From the NCBI GenBank assembly GCA_032718565.1, contig JAVGVS010000097.1, positions 378,227 to 442,226 on the forward strand: a stretch of DNA of 64,000 nt. The letters run 5' to 3'. The stretch's first letter is position 1. The number at the start of each line of letters is the position of its first letter. The position numbers and the translations under genes are program-made. Source of the stretch: Distichodus sexfasciatus. Its lineage: Eukaryota; Chordata; Actinopteri; Characiformes; Distichodontidae. Positions 23,069-34,054 of the stretch are shown in pieces. The notes beneath the pieces were generated by a model, which worked only from the letters and a program-made list of their open reading frames with translations, was not told the DNA's origin and did not search any database.

Positions 23069-23615
23069 CACTATATTGCCGAAAGTATTCGCCCACCTGC
23101 CTTTACACGCATATGAACTTAAGTGACATCCCATTCTTAATCCATAGGGTTTAATATGACGTCGGCCCACCCTTTGCAGCTATAACAGCTTCAACTCTTC
23201 TGGGCGAGTTCTCCACAAGGTCTAGGAGTGTGTTTATGGGAATTTTTGACCATTCTTCCAGAAGCACATTTGTGAGGTCAGACGCTGATGTTGGACGAGA
23301 AGGCCTGGCTCGCAGTCTCCGCTCTAATTCATCCCAAAGGTGTTCTATCGGGTTGAGGTCAGAACTCAGTCAAGTTCTTCCACACCAAACTCGCTCGTCC
23401 AGGTCTTCAGGATCCCTGCTTTGTGCACCGGTCTGCAGTCATGTTGGAACAGGAAGGGGCCGTCCCCAAACTGTTTCCACAAAGTTGGGAGCATGAAATT
23501 GTCCAAAATCTCTTGCCTAGGTGCTTGACGTTATACACCTGTGGTCATGGAAGTGACTGGAACGCCTGAGTTTAATTATTTCGATGGGTGAGTGAATACT
23601 TTTGGCAATATAGTG
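23069..23615 (-). mobile_element. Tc1-like element, internally deleted
   Basis: TIRs CACTATATTGCCGAAAGTAT / TACTTTTGGCAATATAGTG with TA on both sides (23,067-23,068, 23,616-23,617). The minus strand encodes a broken transposase with DLNPIEHLWDELERRL (about 23,312-23,360) and RPSRPTSASDLTNVLLEEW. The DNA-binding and first catalytic parts are absent. Non-autonomous. Confidence 0.9.
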
Positions 23616-23617
23616 TA

Positions 23618-24036
23618 CGCTACACGATGCATGACACACCATTAAGCTGAAAGTCGGACCGATCCAAAAAATTGTCGTACGAGTGAAAAATCGGCTGAAA
23701 ATGGGCCGAAAATCGCACAGGGTCAACCCAGCTTTAAGCTCCTCTCAGGTTTGACGTTTTTCTGGAACGTAACCTGGAGTTACAGGTAACCGCTGTGCTA
23801 AGATGAGTTTTTGTCACCTCCTAATGAATATGATCATTTCTGGCTGAGAGGAGCTGGGCAGTCTGAAGTGAGCCGAGGTAAAGAGGCGTCTCCAGAGACT
23901 CCGGCACAGGGGGGCTGCTCCAACGCCTCGGCTCCCTCAGCTCTCCTTCCTTCAGACTCCCTCGGCAACTCGATTACACGAGTTTTGGTCAATCGGATTG
24001 CACCAAGTCAGTTGGCTCAGGTGCACCGGGTTATTT
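23618..24036. other. No gene seen
   Basis: Right half of the element hosting Tc1, then unassigned sequence. Confidence 0.3.
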
Positions 24037-24040
24037 ATAT

Positions 24041-24678
24041 GTGACCCTGCACGGCAAAACCAAAACCACGCAAATTTTCAAAATTGAGTTATGTTTTCAT
24101 GAAAGAGCATAAATCAAGCTTCAAAACGATACCTATATGGAATGAATGGGACGACATATGACTGAGATATCAACATTCAAAGGAGTCGGGTTTCTCCTGT
24201 CACGCCAAGTGCCTTTGAAATCTGCCTTTGAAGTTGACTATCGCCGTAGCACTCACAGACGCTTGGTGCGGTCGCGGCTACGTTTGTATTTACGGTAGCC
24301 TACGCTGCATTCACAGCCACACGGATAGCCTACCTGCGTTAGGTTAACTGAACTCTGGAGACGAAGATGGATTCCGGAGAAATATCTTCACGCTAGTCAA
24401 CCAGTGGATTTACCGTAAATATTGAAGTAGAGCGGTCAAAACAGAAACTTTTAACATTCTGCTGGAATTGAATTCCTCACCTCAAGAAAATCACGTTTTT
24501 AGGATGGAAAGGGTAAGTTTTTCAGCCAAATTTAATCACAACAGTACAGTATAGACCTTCCACTGTTTCAAAACACTAAAAACAAAAAATCCAACATTTT
24601 ACCCCACGCAACATAAACGCTTGTTTTTCTCGGAAACCTCCGTTGCGACAAGCGACTGGTTTTGCCGTGGAGGGTCAC
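24041..24678 (+). mobile_element. MITE-A copy 5, near full length
   Basis: Ends GTGACCCTGCACGGCAAAAC / GCCGTGGAGGGTCAC, flanked by ATAT at 24,037-24,040 and 24,679-24,682. Good reference copy, 638 bp. Confidence 0.95.
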
Positions 24679-25017
24679 ATATTAACATTTATTTTAAACG
24701 AGGCCGTAATCGTCACTGAGACACATTAAGATTTATCACCGTCATTGCTTCTGTTTAGTGGTCCATCAAATGAACGTGGCCAAATTGATCAAACATAAAT
24801 ATGTCTATGGAACGGAGCTTAATCTGACCTTCAACTACTGAAGAGTCGTATTCAGCTGCAAAATCTTTTTCACGTCATGAACTGTTATGAGTTTAAAAAC
24901 TGTATTTAAATCTAGTATGTACTGTATGATGAAAAAAAAAATCACATGCATACTAGGAGTAGCCACTGGGGTGGCCAGAGATGATTTAGAGAGCGGAGCG
25001 GACGCGAAACAGAGCCA

Positions 25018-25080
25018 AAGCTAATTCCTCGTGTGCGACAACATTCTTGGCAATAAACTTCAATTCTATTCTGATTCTTA
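25018..25080 (+). repeat. LINE 3' tail
   Basis: CTAATTCCTCGTGTGCGACA..GGCAATAAACTTC..TGATTCTTA; the same tail recurs at 50,936. Confidence 0.6.
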
Positions 25081-25198
25081 AACAGTGTTGGGCAAGTTAA
25101 AAAACGTACTTGACGCAGAGGATCGGTGTAAATTGTAGTGTGAGAATATTTCATGTAAAGCTGTAAACCAGAGAAACACTGCGTATGCATTACATTTA

Positions 25199-25582
25199 GG
25201 CCATGTCCACGCGTACACGGGCATTTCTGAAAGCGGAGGTTTTTCTACGCGTTTTGGCCTTTTGTTCACACGTAAACGGCGTTCTGGGCCAGTGAAAACG
25301 GCAGTTTTTGAAAACTGTGTTTCTGCGTTTAGGTGTGGACAAGAAAAAGGAAGATTTTGAAAAACGGACCGTTTCGCGTCACACTGTGCGCCACTCATAT
25401 GACGTCACAGTATGCGCCGTGTCTACATTAGGTTATGCAAGGCATGCTTTTGACAGCGTTTTTTGCGATTGCGTGTGGACAGAGATATTTTTGAAAACGT
25501 GCTCGTGTGCATCCGATTTAAAAAAAAACGAAAACGGAAAATCTCCGTTTTCAGAAATACCCGTTTACGTGTGCACATGGCC
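25199..25582. mobile_element. Harb-G MITE with TTA duplication
   Basis: Ends GGCCATGTCCACGCGTACAC / GTTTACGTGTGCACATGGCC; TTA at 25,196-25,198 and 25,583-25,585. 384 bp, no coding capacity. TWA duplications point to PIF/Harbinger. Confidence 0.85.
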
Positions 25583-25585
25583 TTA

Positions 25586-25716
25586 GTAACTACATTTGAT
25601 TCAGTGTGGTTTCTTTGTTGATCTGTCACAGTCAAATGGGAAAAGTAACTCAAAACAGCAATCTGGAAACAAATTCAAACATGTATTGAATCGTGACTCG
25701 CTTATGAATCGAGCGA
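25586..25716 (-). repeat. hAT-type fragment (GATTCAGTGTGG)
   Basis: Reverse of sequence at 63,040-63,140 (GATCTGTCACAGTCAAATGG, AACTCAAAACAGCAATCTGG). Confidence 0.55.
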
Positions 25717-25717
25717 T

Positions 25718-25876
25718 AAACCAGTAAAGGTGCCACTGAGGTTCTCATGAGCAAGATACTGTCTCCAAGCACCGCTGCCCATGTCAGCTGTCCACTGCTC
25801 CTTCATGGATGGGTCCAATTTACAGGTCACATTTGGTTGTGGTGCACTGTGTGCTGTGTTCACAATGACGAATAAA
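25718..25876 (+). repeat. SINE-B lacking its head
   Basis: It starts at CCAGTAAAGGTGCCACTGAG and runs to TTCACAATGACGAATAA. Confidence 0.85.
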
Positions 25877-26554
25877 TGACAAAAACTGAGGAACAAATCA
25901 CATCTCTCTCCCTCGCTCTCTCTCCATCACTGCAGTGCCATGGAAATGCTATTCTAACACCCACTCTACAATATTTATTCCCATTACAGCATTAATGTGC
26001 TCTTACTGCATATTCCGCACACACACACACACACACTCCCTAAATCTCTCTCTGTGTGTGAGTGTGTGTGTGTGGCCCTGAAGGCAGAGAGAGATGAATT
26101 ACGCTTTCAGATAAGCGCTGGGGAGAACTTCACCGTCTCGCAGGTGCGATTACCGCCATTAGCTCATCGTCTCACCATTAGCATAGCTGCAACGCCGCTA
26201 ACGGCTACGTCGTTCAACAGAAACGCAAATTGCGGTCGACCGCGTGCCAGCGTCCTGAATTTACGACCGGTGACTAACCGGCGAAGAGTTCACGCGAGGG
26301 GAAAAGTCCACACCGTATGCAACGTAATGATTCCTGACATTAGATCCAGCATTAGCTGCCGCTAGCTAGCCTGATAAATGGTGGCGCTTTCAGGAGAGAT
26401 AAAGGCTTTCTCCCGACGCGATTGCCCGCTACTGACGATACGGCAAATAGACGAAGAGAAGACAGGGAATGTTTTCACTGAGTCAGAGCGTAGACTAGCA
26501 TAGAACATCAAGCAGAAGATCAAAAATGAAGACTGTTGAATTGGAATTATCAGG
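25877..26554. other. Microsatellites and a unique GC-rich island
   Basis: (CA)n at 26,018-26,037 and (GT)n at 26,052-26,074. 26,100-26,420 has no recognised repeat. A 122-codon plus frame spans the microsatellite and is not credible. Confidence 0.4.
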
Positions 26555-26820
26555 GATCTGAGCGAGACTGAGGTGGTTCGGACATGTGCAGAGGAGACAT
26601 GCTGAGGGTATTGGGAAAAGGATGTTGAGGATGGAGCGGCCAGGACGGAGGAGGAAAAGAGGAAGGCCTAAAGGGAAGATTAGGGACGTGGTGAGAGAGG
26701 ACATGCGAGAGGCTGGCGTGAAAGAGGAAGATGTGAGGCACAGGAAGAAGTGGAGGCAGTTGATCCGCTATGGCGACCACTAACGGGAGAAACCAAAAGA
26801 TGAAGAAGAAGAGGAAGAAG
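26555..26820 (+). pseudogene. RTE-type LINE 3' end
   Basis: 26,565-26,783 reads RLRWFGHVQRRHAEGIGKRM and PGRRRKRGRPKGKIRDVV, typical of the reverse-transcriptase C-terminus of this fish LINE family, to a TAA, then a GATGAAGAAGAAGAGGAAG tail. 5'-truncated. Same family as 17,434-17,984, opposite strand. Intact frame to the end but not a host gene. Confidence 0.8.
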
Positions 26821-26846
26821 TTGTGGACGGTCGTGATTTGGTTTAA

Positions 26847-26999
26847 ATGAAAGTGAGTGATTGTCATTGTGAACACACCTCTGCGCCCGGAGAGCAGTGC
26901 TTGGGGACGGTACCTTGCTCATGAGTACCTCAGTGGTAACTTTACCGGCCCTGGATTCAAACCTGCGAACACCCTACCGTTACGGCCACCAACTGCCCA
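26847..26999 (-). repeat. SINE-B with internal deletion
   Basis: Tail GAAAGTGAGTGATTGTCATT jumps to CCCGGAGAGCAGTGCTTGGG, losing the GACCCATCC segment. Head at right. Confidence 0.85.
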
Positions 27000-27051
27000 T
27001 TTCTCAACCCTTGATCACGCTAATGTTCTGTACTGATCTCAATTCTTCAAA

Positions 27052-27113
27052 CATTTACATTTTACGGCATTCAGCAGACACTTTTATCCAGAGCGACTTT
27101 CATTTCCTAATTT
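27052..27113 (-). repeat. S2-type tail, inverted
   Basis: TTTACGGCATTCAGCAGACA..TTTATCCAGAGCGACTTTCA is the reverse of the tail at 27,300-27,356. Confidence 0.65.
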
Positions 27114-27142
27114 CAGTCTCCCCCTGTCTCCCCCTGGAGCAA

Positions 27143-27356
27143 CTTGGAGTTAAGGGTCTTGGTGGCCTAGTGGTAGGACACTCGGCTTTGGACGAAGAGT
27201 GGATTGTGGGTTCGAATCTGACCTCAGGTGTTACCAACACTGGGTCCCTGAGTGAGACCCTTAACCCTTGAGTAAGACCCTTGCTCTCAGGGGAACTGTC
27301 CCTGAAATTAGGAAATTCTGGATAAGAGCGCCTGCTAAATGCTGTAAATGTAAATG
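27143..27356 (+). repeat. S2 tRNA-like SINE, intact
   Basis: A box GGCCTAGTGGTAGGACACTC, B box GGTTCGAATCTG, CCTGAAATTAGGAAA block and the widespread fish tail TGGATAAGAGCGCCTGCTAA ..TGTAAATG. Confidence 0.85.
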
Positions 27357-28029
27357 GACACACAACCTCTTGGTGCAGAGGTGAGCATCCTAAACACCAG
27401 ACTACCATCACCAAAATGAGATACGTCATGCCCTATGTAACAGTCTTCATAAATGATTAAAAATTATAAACGTCCATTCATAAAACAGGTGCTGTATCCT
27501 TAATTAATCTCTGTCTAAAAACACACAATGGGCTACTGCCCGGCGATAGATTCTTTTTCAGACTGTTTTGAAGCGGGATCTGAAGAGACGAACGTAAATG
27601 GGACACCGGCTCCTCGGTGAGACACGTCCTCACATCATTTTCACCACTATAACAGCGTCGTGTGGAGGGACTCGGTCCTCATCAACTCATTCGTATTCGG
27701 AGCCCAGGTTTGTAGGGAAGTTTCTTTGGGACTGGCCTTTTTTTTTTTATAACTCTACCTTATTAGGGCGTCTTGTACGACCCAGACAGGTAGGGAAGGA
27801 ACCGGGCCTTCGTCCTGCTTCCCGGAGAGGTTGGGACAAGCTCCATCATTAAAACGGCTAAAATAAACTCAGGCTTTGCCAAAGGTCGTATGAGCAGCAT
27901 TTGATGAGAGACACATGAGGGATAAAGGTTGAAAAGAGTGATGAAAATTAGGAGCGGAGGGTAGAGTCGTGGCTGTATGAGTTAAGGGCAGACACATTAG
28001 TATCTGGACTTATGAAGAACAAAAAGTAG
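27357..28029. other. No gene seen
   Basis: 27,600-27,860 has plus-strand frames but no known domain. A T11 run lies near 27,740. Nothing supported. Confidence 0.3.
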
Positions 28030-28345
28030 GAATGAACAATACGGGATATTGATGCCGATATCCGATATTCTTCATGTGTATATCTGCCGATGCCGACACA
28101 TGAGGAAGGCAGAGTTGAGCGCATAAAGACAAGATATGTCGCTAGCCAAAGTTCCACTGCACGCTCAGAATTTTGGCACAAAAAGAACGCCATACCTCTG
28201 ACATTTCTAACACAGCACCGAGTCGAGCGAGGGCCGAGCACTTCAAGTGCACAAGTGCACAAGTCACTTCCCACTCTATGTGGTGTACCAAGTGAAACAG
28301 GGCACGTGTGGCACTCCATGTGCACTACATCCTTGCATATATACA
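28030..28345 (+). repeat. hAT-H fragment
   Basis: GATATTGATGCCGATATCCG..., AAGTTCCACTGCACGCTCAG, GGCACTCCATGTGCACTAC match the left part of H (32,798). The 135-codon frame here is the MITE, not a gene. Confidence 0.65.
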
Positions 28346-28683
28346 CATATCACGATATATTGCGATACTATACATATTGTGATATTCTACAGTTCACTGA
28401 AAATGTAAAAACAGAGCTGAAATGCAAGTTGTTGTGTAGGATCTGGGTGGTCTTAATCAATCACATTACATTAATTCAGCAAAAACAACATAACTGAACG
28501 GAAATTTAACTTTATTGTTTTTGCATTTTAACACAGTGAACTAGTGGACACCAACAACGTTAAGATAAAGTGCATGAGATTGAAAATAAGACATTAAAAT
28601 GCCCAGTCAGTTATCTGAGGCTGCTCGTGGTGCATGATGCTTCCCCTCAGAAATATCGATTTATTGAGCTAGAAATCGATATA
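28346..28683. repeat. hAT relic (CGATATATTG / GCACAGCCCTA type), left part
   Basis: ATCACGATATATTGCGATAC...; it resumes after the Tc1 derivative at 29,219-29,281 ending TTTTTTTGCACAGCCCTA. Confidence 0.5.
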
Positions 28684-29218
28684 CAGTACTGTGCAAAAGT
28701 TTTAGGCAGGTGTGAAAAAATGCTGTAAACAAAGAATGCTTTCAGAAATATAAATAATGACTGTTTATTTTTATCAATTTACAAAATGCAAAGTGAGCGA
28801 CCAAAAGAAAAATCTAAATCAAATCAATATATTTGGTGTTACTACCTTTTGCCTTCAAACCAGCATCAATTCTTATAGGTACACTTGCACAAAGTCAGGG
28901 ATTTTGTAGGATTATAGTCATTATATTATTTTGTAAGATTATAGGATTATAGATCTGTGGTTAGTTCTCCAAGATGTTTGGAACAACCTACCAGCCGAGT
29001 TCCTTCAAAAACTGTGTGCAAGTGTACCTAGAAGAATTGATGCTGTTTTGAAGGCAAAGGGTGGTCACAGCAAATATTGATTTGATTTAGATTTCTCTTT
29101 TGTTCATTCACTGCATTTTGTTGATTGATGAAAATAAATGATTAACACTTCCATTTTTGAAATTATTCTTTGTTTACAGCATTTTTTCACACCTGCCTAA
29201 AACTTTTGCACAGTACTG
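28684..29218. mobile_element. Fold-back Tc1 derivative
   Basis: Ends CAGTACTGTGCAAAAGTTTT and its inverse, TA on both sides (28,682-28,683 and 29,219-29,220). The left arm (to about 28,905) is an inverted copy of the right arm (from about 28,995), including transposase 3' coding sequence, so the element is two Tc1 3' ends head to head. Confidence 0.85.
28955..29080 (+). pseudogene. Tc1 transposase C-terminal fragment
   Basis: A 42-codon frame without ATG: LWLVLQDVWNNLPAEFLQKL then CASVPRRIDAVLKAKGGHSK and Y-stop. Ending in ..GGHxxY-stop is typical of Tc1-like transposases. No catalytic residues remain. Confidence 0.85.
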
Positions 29219-29281
29219 TAGTATATCGTGAAAAGAAATATCGTGATATATTGATGTATCGATTTTTTTGCACAGCCCTAT

Positions 29282-29419
29282 ACACTGGTGACCGTTTTGA
29301 AAGTGAAAGTGAGTGATTATTTGCCTGCCTGTCTGTCTGAAAGCAGACATACTTTTATTAAACCATAATAACATAACTGAACTGTCAGATAATCTCCAAA
29401 TTTGGCTTTCTGATGTGTC

Positions 29420-29450
<31 letters not shown>

Positions 29451-30557
29451 CAGACAAGTAGATGTGTGATGTTTAGGGCATGCATATGAATTTATGATAG
29501 TGTGTGTATGTGTGCGTCGTCGGAGGCATAGGGATGCGGTACTATTTTAAACATGGGCTGGGATAAAGATGGCCGGGGTGTCGAGGGGCTCACAAACTTG
29601 CCCGTTCAAACACACACACACAGAATGCCAAGCACACACAGCAGACACCTGACAGCTCAGCTGGAGTCATTTTCAGCTACTCGTCGTCTCTCACACTCGG
29701 GCTTTATGAAGCCTGACGCAGTGGGATTCTATATATTTTTTTCCTTTAACCTCCCACTGAGTCGCAGCGCTGGTTTTCCACATCCGACAGGAAGCTAGTG
29801 AACGCTGCTCACTTCCCAGCCACATGCAGACGAGAGCTAACCGCTGAAACTGCTGACGCGAAAATCGCCCGGAGATCGTCTTTTCTCCTTCCGTCATTTA
29901 CGGAACCTGATGAGAACGAGCCACGACTTCAAAGGCGGCAGGAGACGGAAGGCAGCAGCGTCTCAGCAAATATATTTATACGTGTTCCGACGTTGCATCC
30001 GTTGACGAGGCAAAGTCCCAAATTTGCAGGAAGGTTGTGTGTGTCAGGAAGGCCGGGAGACAGATAATGGCAATGCTGGACAGAGCATAAGACATAAATA
30101 CAAGTTAGAGAGGAAGGAAGATATAGAATAGCGAAAGATTTCCTTGCTGCCGGCACTTTACTTGAAACTGAGATGACCCTGAGATCTCTCTCTCTCACAG
30201 ACACACACATAAAATAATTAAATACGGGAGGAGAGATGGAGGAAATTATTGATGATGCAAATATCCAGACAGCATTTCTCCAGAGCCTATATGTTTATCA
30301 CACACAATCAATAACCCAGTTATCAGAACCCTGCTCGTCTGTGCACGGCTGAAATTCTTTGTGTGTGTGTTTTTGTGCTCATCTATGGTATTAAATGTGT
30401 ACACTGCAGTCACTGACCTTAATCAGTGTGTGTGTGTGTGTGTTTCCCTGTCAGACATAAGCAGATCTTGCAAGCATGTACACAAAGACAGTGGAGGCCA
30501 GACTGGACAGGGTTTGTGAGTAATTCAGATGCATAATGCTTAAAGGAAGGACATACA
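29282..30557. other. Microsatellites, SINE-B tail scrap, no gene
   Basis: SINE-B tail GAAAGTGAAAGTGAGTGATT at 29,302; (GT)n(GA)n at 29,418-29,450; (GT)n at 30,428-30,445. 29,690-30,200 is unique, without a credible exon. Confidence 0.4.
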
Positions 30558-30740
30558 TGTGTGTGCGTGTGTGGGTGTGTGTGTGTGTGTGTGTGTGTGT
30601 GCAAGCATGTGTGTTTTTCTGCTCATTCAATAAACCATAATACTACTGACATGGCTGAACTGTCCACAGCAGATAATCCCCAAATCTGGTCTGCTGGTGT
30701 GTGTTGACCGTGCGTGTGTGTGTGTGTGTGTGTGATAGAC
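30558..30740. repeat. (GT)n microsatellites
   Basis: Long GT tract 30,558-30,601 and a second at 30,714-30,735. The flanks GCATGTGTGT..CATAATACTACTGACATGGC also resemble 29,350-29,440. Confidence 0.9.
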
Positions 30741-30845
30741 GTCGAGTGGCATGCGTATGAATGCATGATTGCCAAGTCAAGTTAATTTACACAGCACACA
30801 TAAAGTGCAAGGCTTAAAAGCAGACTATTCATAAGCGGTATCCAG

Positions 30846-31090
30846 TAGGGGTGTGACGATATATCGTGTCACCAGATCTCACGATATTAAACTGTGCCGA
30901 TATTTCTCCTCAGGGTAAAAAGCCGTCTCGCGAAATAATATGGTGTTATTTTTGTGCCAAAATTCTGAGCGTGCAGTAGAACTTTCACCTTCAAAATCAG
31001 TATGCGCTCAACTCCTCCTTCACGCTCGCTCCACGTGGTAACAGCCAATCAGAGGAGGCTAATATGGTTCCAAGTTCAAGTGGCGAAACG
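30846..31090. repeat. hAT relic, TAGGGGTGTGACGATATATCG end
   Basis: It starts TAGGGGTGTGACGATATAT and includes H-like TTTTGTGCCAAAATTCTGAG and CACGCTCGCTCCACGTGG blocks. Confidence 0.55.
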
Positions 31091-31530
31091 CATAGAGCTG
31101 CAGCTATCGATTCATTTTGCAATTTAGTATTCTATCGATTTTTTCATCGATTAATTGAGTAACTGGATAAATTGCTTAAATAAAAAATAAAAAAAAACAG
31201 ATAAAAGAAAATCTTTATGAATATATTTTGATAAATACATTTTCTATATTTCTTCTATTGATTACTCTCTTACATTATATAATTGACAAAAAATCAGATT
31301 AATTGAAAATGAAGAAATACAAACTTTTGGGTCATTTTGAACCAATTCGGCCTATAAAACGAGCTGCTTTTGGCATTTCTAGGTGAGAAATATGAGTTTA
31401 GTCTGTAATATCGGGGAAGATTTGATTGAACTGGAGAGAGTTTTAGCGAGTAATGGTGTTGTAATAGAGTCACGCGTGCTCATAAACACAGCGCGTTCAC
31501 ATCGCAAAAATTTCATTTATGCATTTTGTG
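31091..31530. repeat. hAT-E fragment
   Basis: GAGCTGCAGCTATCGATTCA..., GATTAATTGAAAATGAAGAA, GATTTGATTGAACTGGAGAG. Confidence 0.6.
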
Positions 31531-31600
31531 TCATCTGAGTTTTAACTAGCCACGCCTCTGTCTTTTCAGCGTAAATAACTCCCAGTTTCCCACGGTTCCT
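31531..31600. repeat. 70-bp inverted repeat, left arm
   Basis: Near-exact reverse complement of 31,788-31,857. See the right arm. Confidence 0.9.
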
Positions 31601-32059
31601 ATATTTTAATAATATTTGGGCCTTTCGTTTACACGTTTAACCACCTCAAACACACATTTTTTAAAACGCCCTCCTGTGTAAATTTACTAGGAGGACCCAA
31701 ACGCAGAGTACTTTTACCGGAGACTCTATTCATTGACAAAACAAGGGAACGCTCGGTATGTAGTCAGAGACATAACAACACTTCACAAGGAACCATGGGA
31801 AACTGGGAGTTATTTACGCTGAAACGACAGAGGCGTGGCTAGTTAAAACTCAGGTGACCCAGACCTAGTTAAGGATTGAAGTCCTGGAACTGGACTGTGG
31901 ATCTGGCGGTCTGTCGGGGGAGGGAGATTCCCGTCTGGGTTCAGGTAGAGACCTGAGCCTCCAAAGTGAAAGATTTTTCGAAACGCGGGATTCTGTGGAT
32001 ACGTGTAAACGAAAGGCCCAAACGTATATTAAAATATCTGCATACGTGTAAACAGGCGC
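31593..32059. mobile_element. Harb-F relic with internal insert
   Basis: TTTGGGCCTTTCGTTTACAC / GTGTAAACGAAAGGCCCAAA and the right end ACGTGTAAACAGGCGC followed by TAA. 31,680-31,970 (GGAGGACCCAAACGCAGAG..) is foreign to the copy at 37,727. Confidence 0.5.
31788..31857. repeat. 70-bp inverted repeat, right arm
   Basis: AGGAACCATGGGAAACTGGG..GGCGTGGCTAGTTAAAACTC, only a few mismatches to the left arm 187 bp away. Confidence 0.9.
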
Positions 32060-32675
32060 TAATTGTATCTGTTAATGTTCTCTAAATCTGTTCATTTTGC
32101 AGGGATTACGCCTCTAGCGTGTTTTAATGAAGATGTTGATTTTATAATGTACAATCTGATGATTTAATGAGATGATTTACACTTCAATTAGAAATTAGAA
32201 GCTGAGGCACAGAAACGGTGTGAAGAGATGCAGGAGGAATCATAGAGAGAGAGTCTCTAAATTCACCTTTTTGTAGATGACTATATCTTTTAGTCAAATA
32301 AAAGGCCAATTCCAGTCACGTTTCATCATTGAAGATAGATTTCAAATCTTGTCTCGTCTCGTGTATCGCCTCGTCTGGTCAAGGCAATGTAAATAAAGTA
32401 AAAATAAAAACACAAAATGAGGCACGATGTATAATAGGGTGTAATTAATTGTTATGATACGAGGATCACCATTATTCAAATGACAGTGAGCAAAAACGGG
32501 TTTTTAAACCAGATTTAAAGTTGCAATATTGTCTGGGAGAGAAAGAGTGTGTGTGTGTGTGTGTGAGGGAGAGGGAGAAAGGAGGAAGAAAGTGGGCATG
32601 TTTTCATAATCTCAGTTTCTGCTCTTACTCATGTATCCAACAGCGAAATGACTCAGCGACTCGGCGAGGCCTTTA
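32060..32675. other. No gene seen
   Basis: AT-rich sequence, (GT)n at 32,548-32,565. No repeat family assigned. Confidence 0.3.
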
Positions 32676-32797
32676 ACACACATACACACGCACAAACACA
32701 CATAAACACACACAAACACACACAGGATTGGCATGTGTACATGTATTGGGGGTTGTGTTATGATTTGTCCATTTTTACAGCTTTGTGGGGACATTTT

Positions 32798-34054
32798 GGG
32801 ATGCACGGTATGGGAGTTATTGGCCGATGCTGATATCCAATAATTTCCATGTGTAAATCTGCCGATGCCGATACATGAGGAAGGGAGAGTTGTGCACGTA
32901 AAGGAAAGATATTTTGCTCTCCAAAGCTCCACTGTGCCCTCCGAATTTTAGCACAAAAATAACGCCAGAGTCCTGACATTTCTAACAAAGCGCCAGGTCA
33001 AGCGAGCGTGAAGGCAGAGTGGAGCGAGGACGGAGCATTTTCAGCGTAGTGCACAACATTTTAAGAAAAAGCCACTTCCCGCCCTATCTAGTGTACCAAG
33101 TCAAGTAGGGCGGGTGTGACACTCCATGTGCACTACCTAGTGCGTAGAGAGAACTACAACCCTGGCTATTTCCTGAGATGCATACTAACACATACAACAG
33201 TATGATAAGAGCGCCTTACCTACCGTACTATTAAGTGTGGCAGTATATGGCTCAGGACACAGCCCATGTGTGAGCTCGCATTCGCTAAGTGAGACAAACA
33301 CGCTACTTAGTTAAATATTTTCAGGCATGAAGGCAGAGATGAGCGCGTAAAGACAAGAGGTTTTGCTCCAAACATTCCACTGCGTGCTCAGAATTTTGGC
33401 ACAAAATACATTTTAAGACAAAAGGTGCAGGCCATATAAAATCCCTCCTCAGACTTTGACATATGACTGAGATATCAACATTCAAAGGAGTCGGGTTTCT
33501 CCTGTCACGCCAAGTGAGAAACAGAGAAATCTGCCTTTGAAGTTGACTATCGCCGTAGCACTCACAGACGCTTGGTGCGGTCGCGGCTACGTTTGCATTT
33601 ACGGTAGCCTACGCTGCATTCACAGCCACACGGATAGCCTACCTGCGTTAGGTTAACTGAACTCGGGAGACGAAGATGAATTCCGGAGAAAGATCTTCAC
33701 GCTAGTCAACCAGTGGATTTACTGTAAATATTGGAGTAGAGCGGTCAAAACAGAAACTTTTAACATCCTGCTGGAATTGAATTCCTCACCGCAAGAAAGT
33801 CACGTTTTTAGGATGGAAAGGGTAAGTTTTTCAGCCAAATGTATTCACAACAGTACAGTATAGACCTTCCACTGTTTCAAAACACTAAAAACAAAAAATC
33901 CAACATTTTACCTCACGCAACATAAACGCTCGTTTTTCTCGGAAACCTCCGTTGCGACAAGAGACTGGTTTTGCTGTGGAGGGTCACATATCTTACAAAA
34001 TATCGGTTGAAAATCTAAGCATCGGTCCGATGCCGATATTATCGTGCATCCCTA
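32798..34054. mobile_element. hAT-H, near full length, with nested MITE-A
   Basis: Ends GGGATGCACGGTATGG / TATTATCGTGCATCCCTA (left TA lost). Inner TGTACCAAGTCAAGTAGGGC, GTGCACTACCTAGTGCG and GACACAGCCCATGTGTGAGC blocks. No transposase frame. Confidence 0.8.
33459..33987 (+). mobile_element. MITE-A copy 6, left end missing
   Basis: It starts at GACATATGACTGAGATATCA and has an intact right end TGTGGAGGGTCAC followed by ATAT. Nested in hAT-H. Confidence 0.92.

Noticed and set aside
26586..26783. Basic ORF as a nuclear host protein
   Set aside because: It matches the reverse-transcriptase C-terminus of the RTE-type LINE, followed by the family's GAAGAA tail.
28090..28497. 135-codon plus ORF and the opposing 132-codon minus ORF
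   Set aside because: Both are readings of a hAT-H fragment; no domain.
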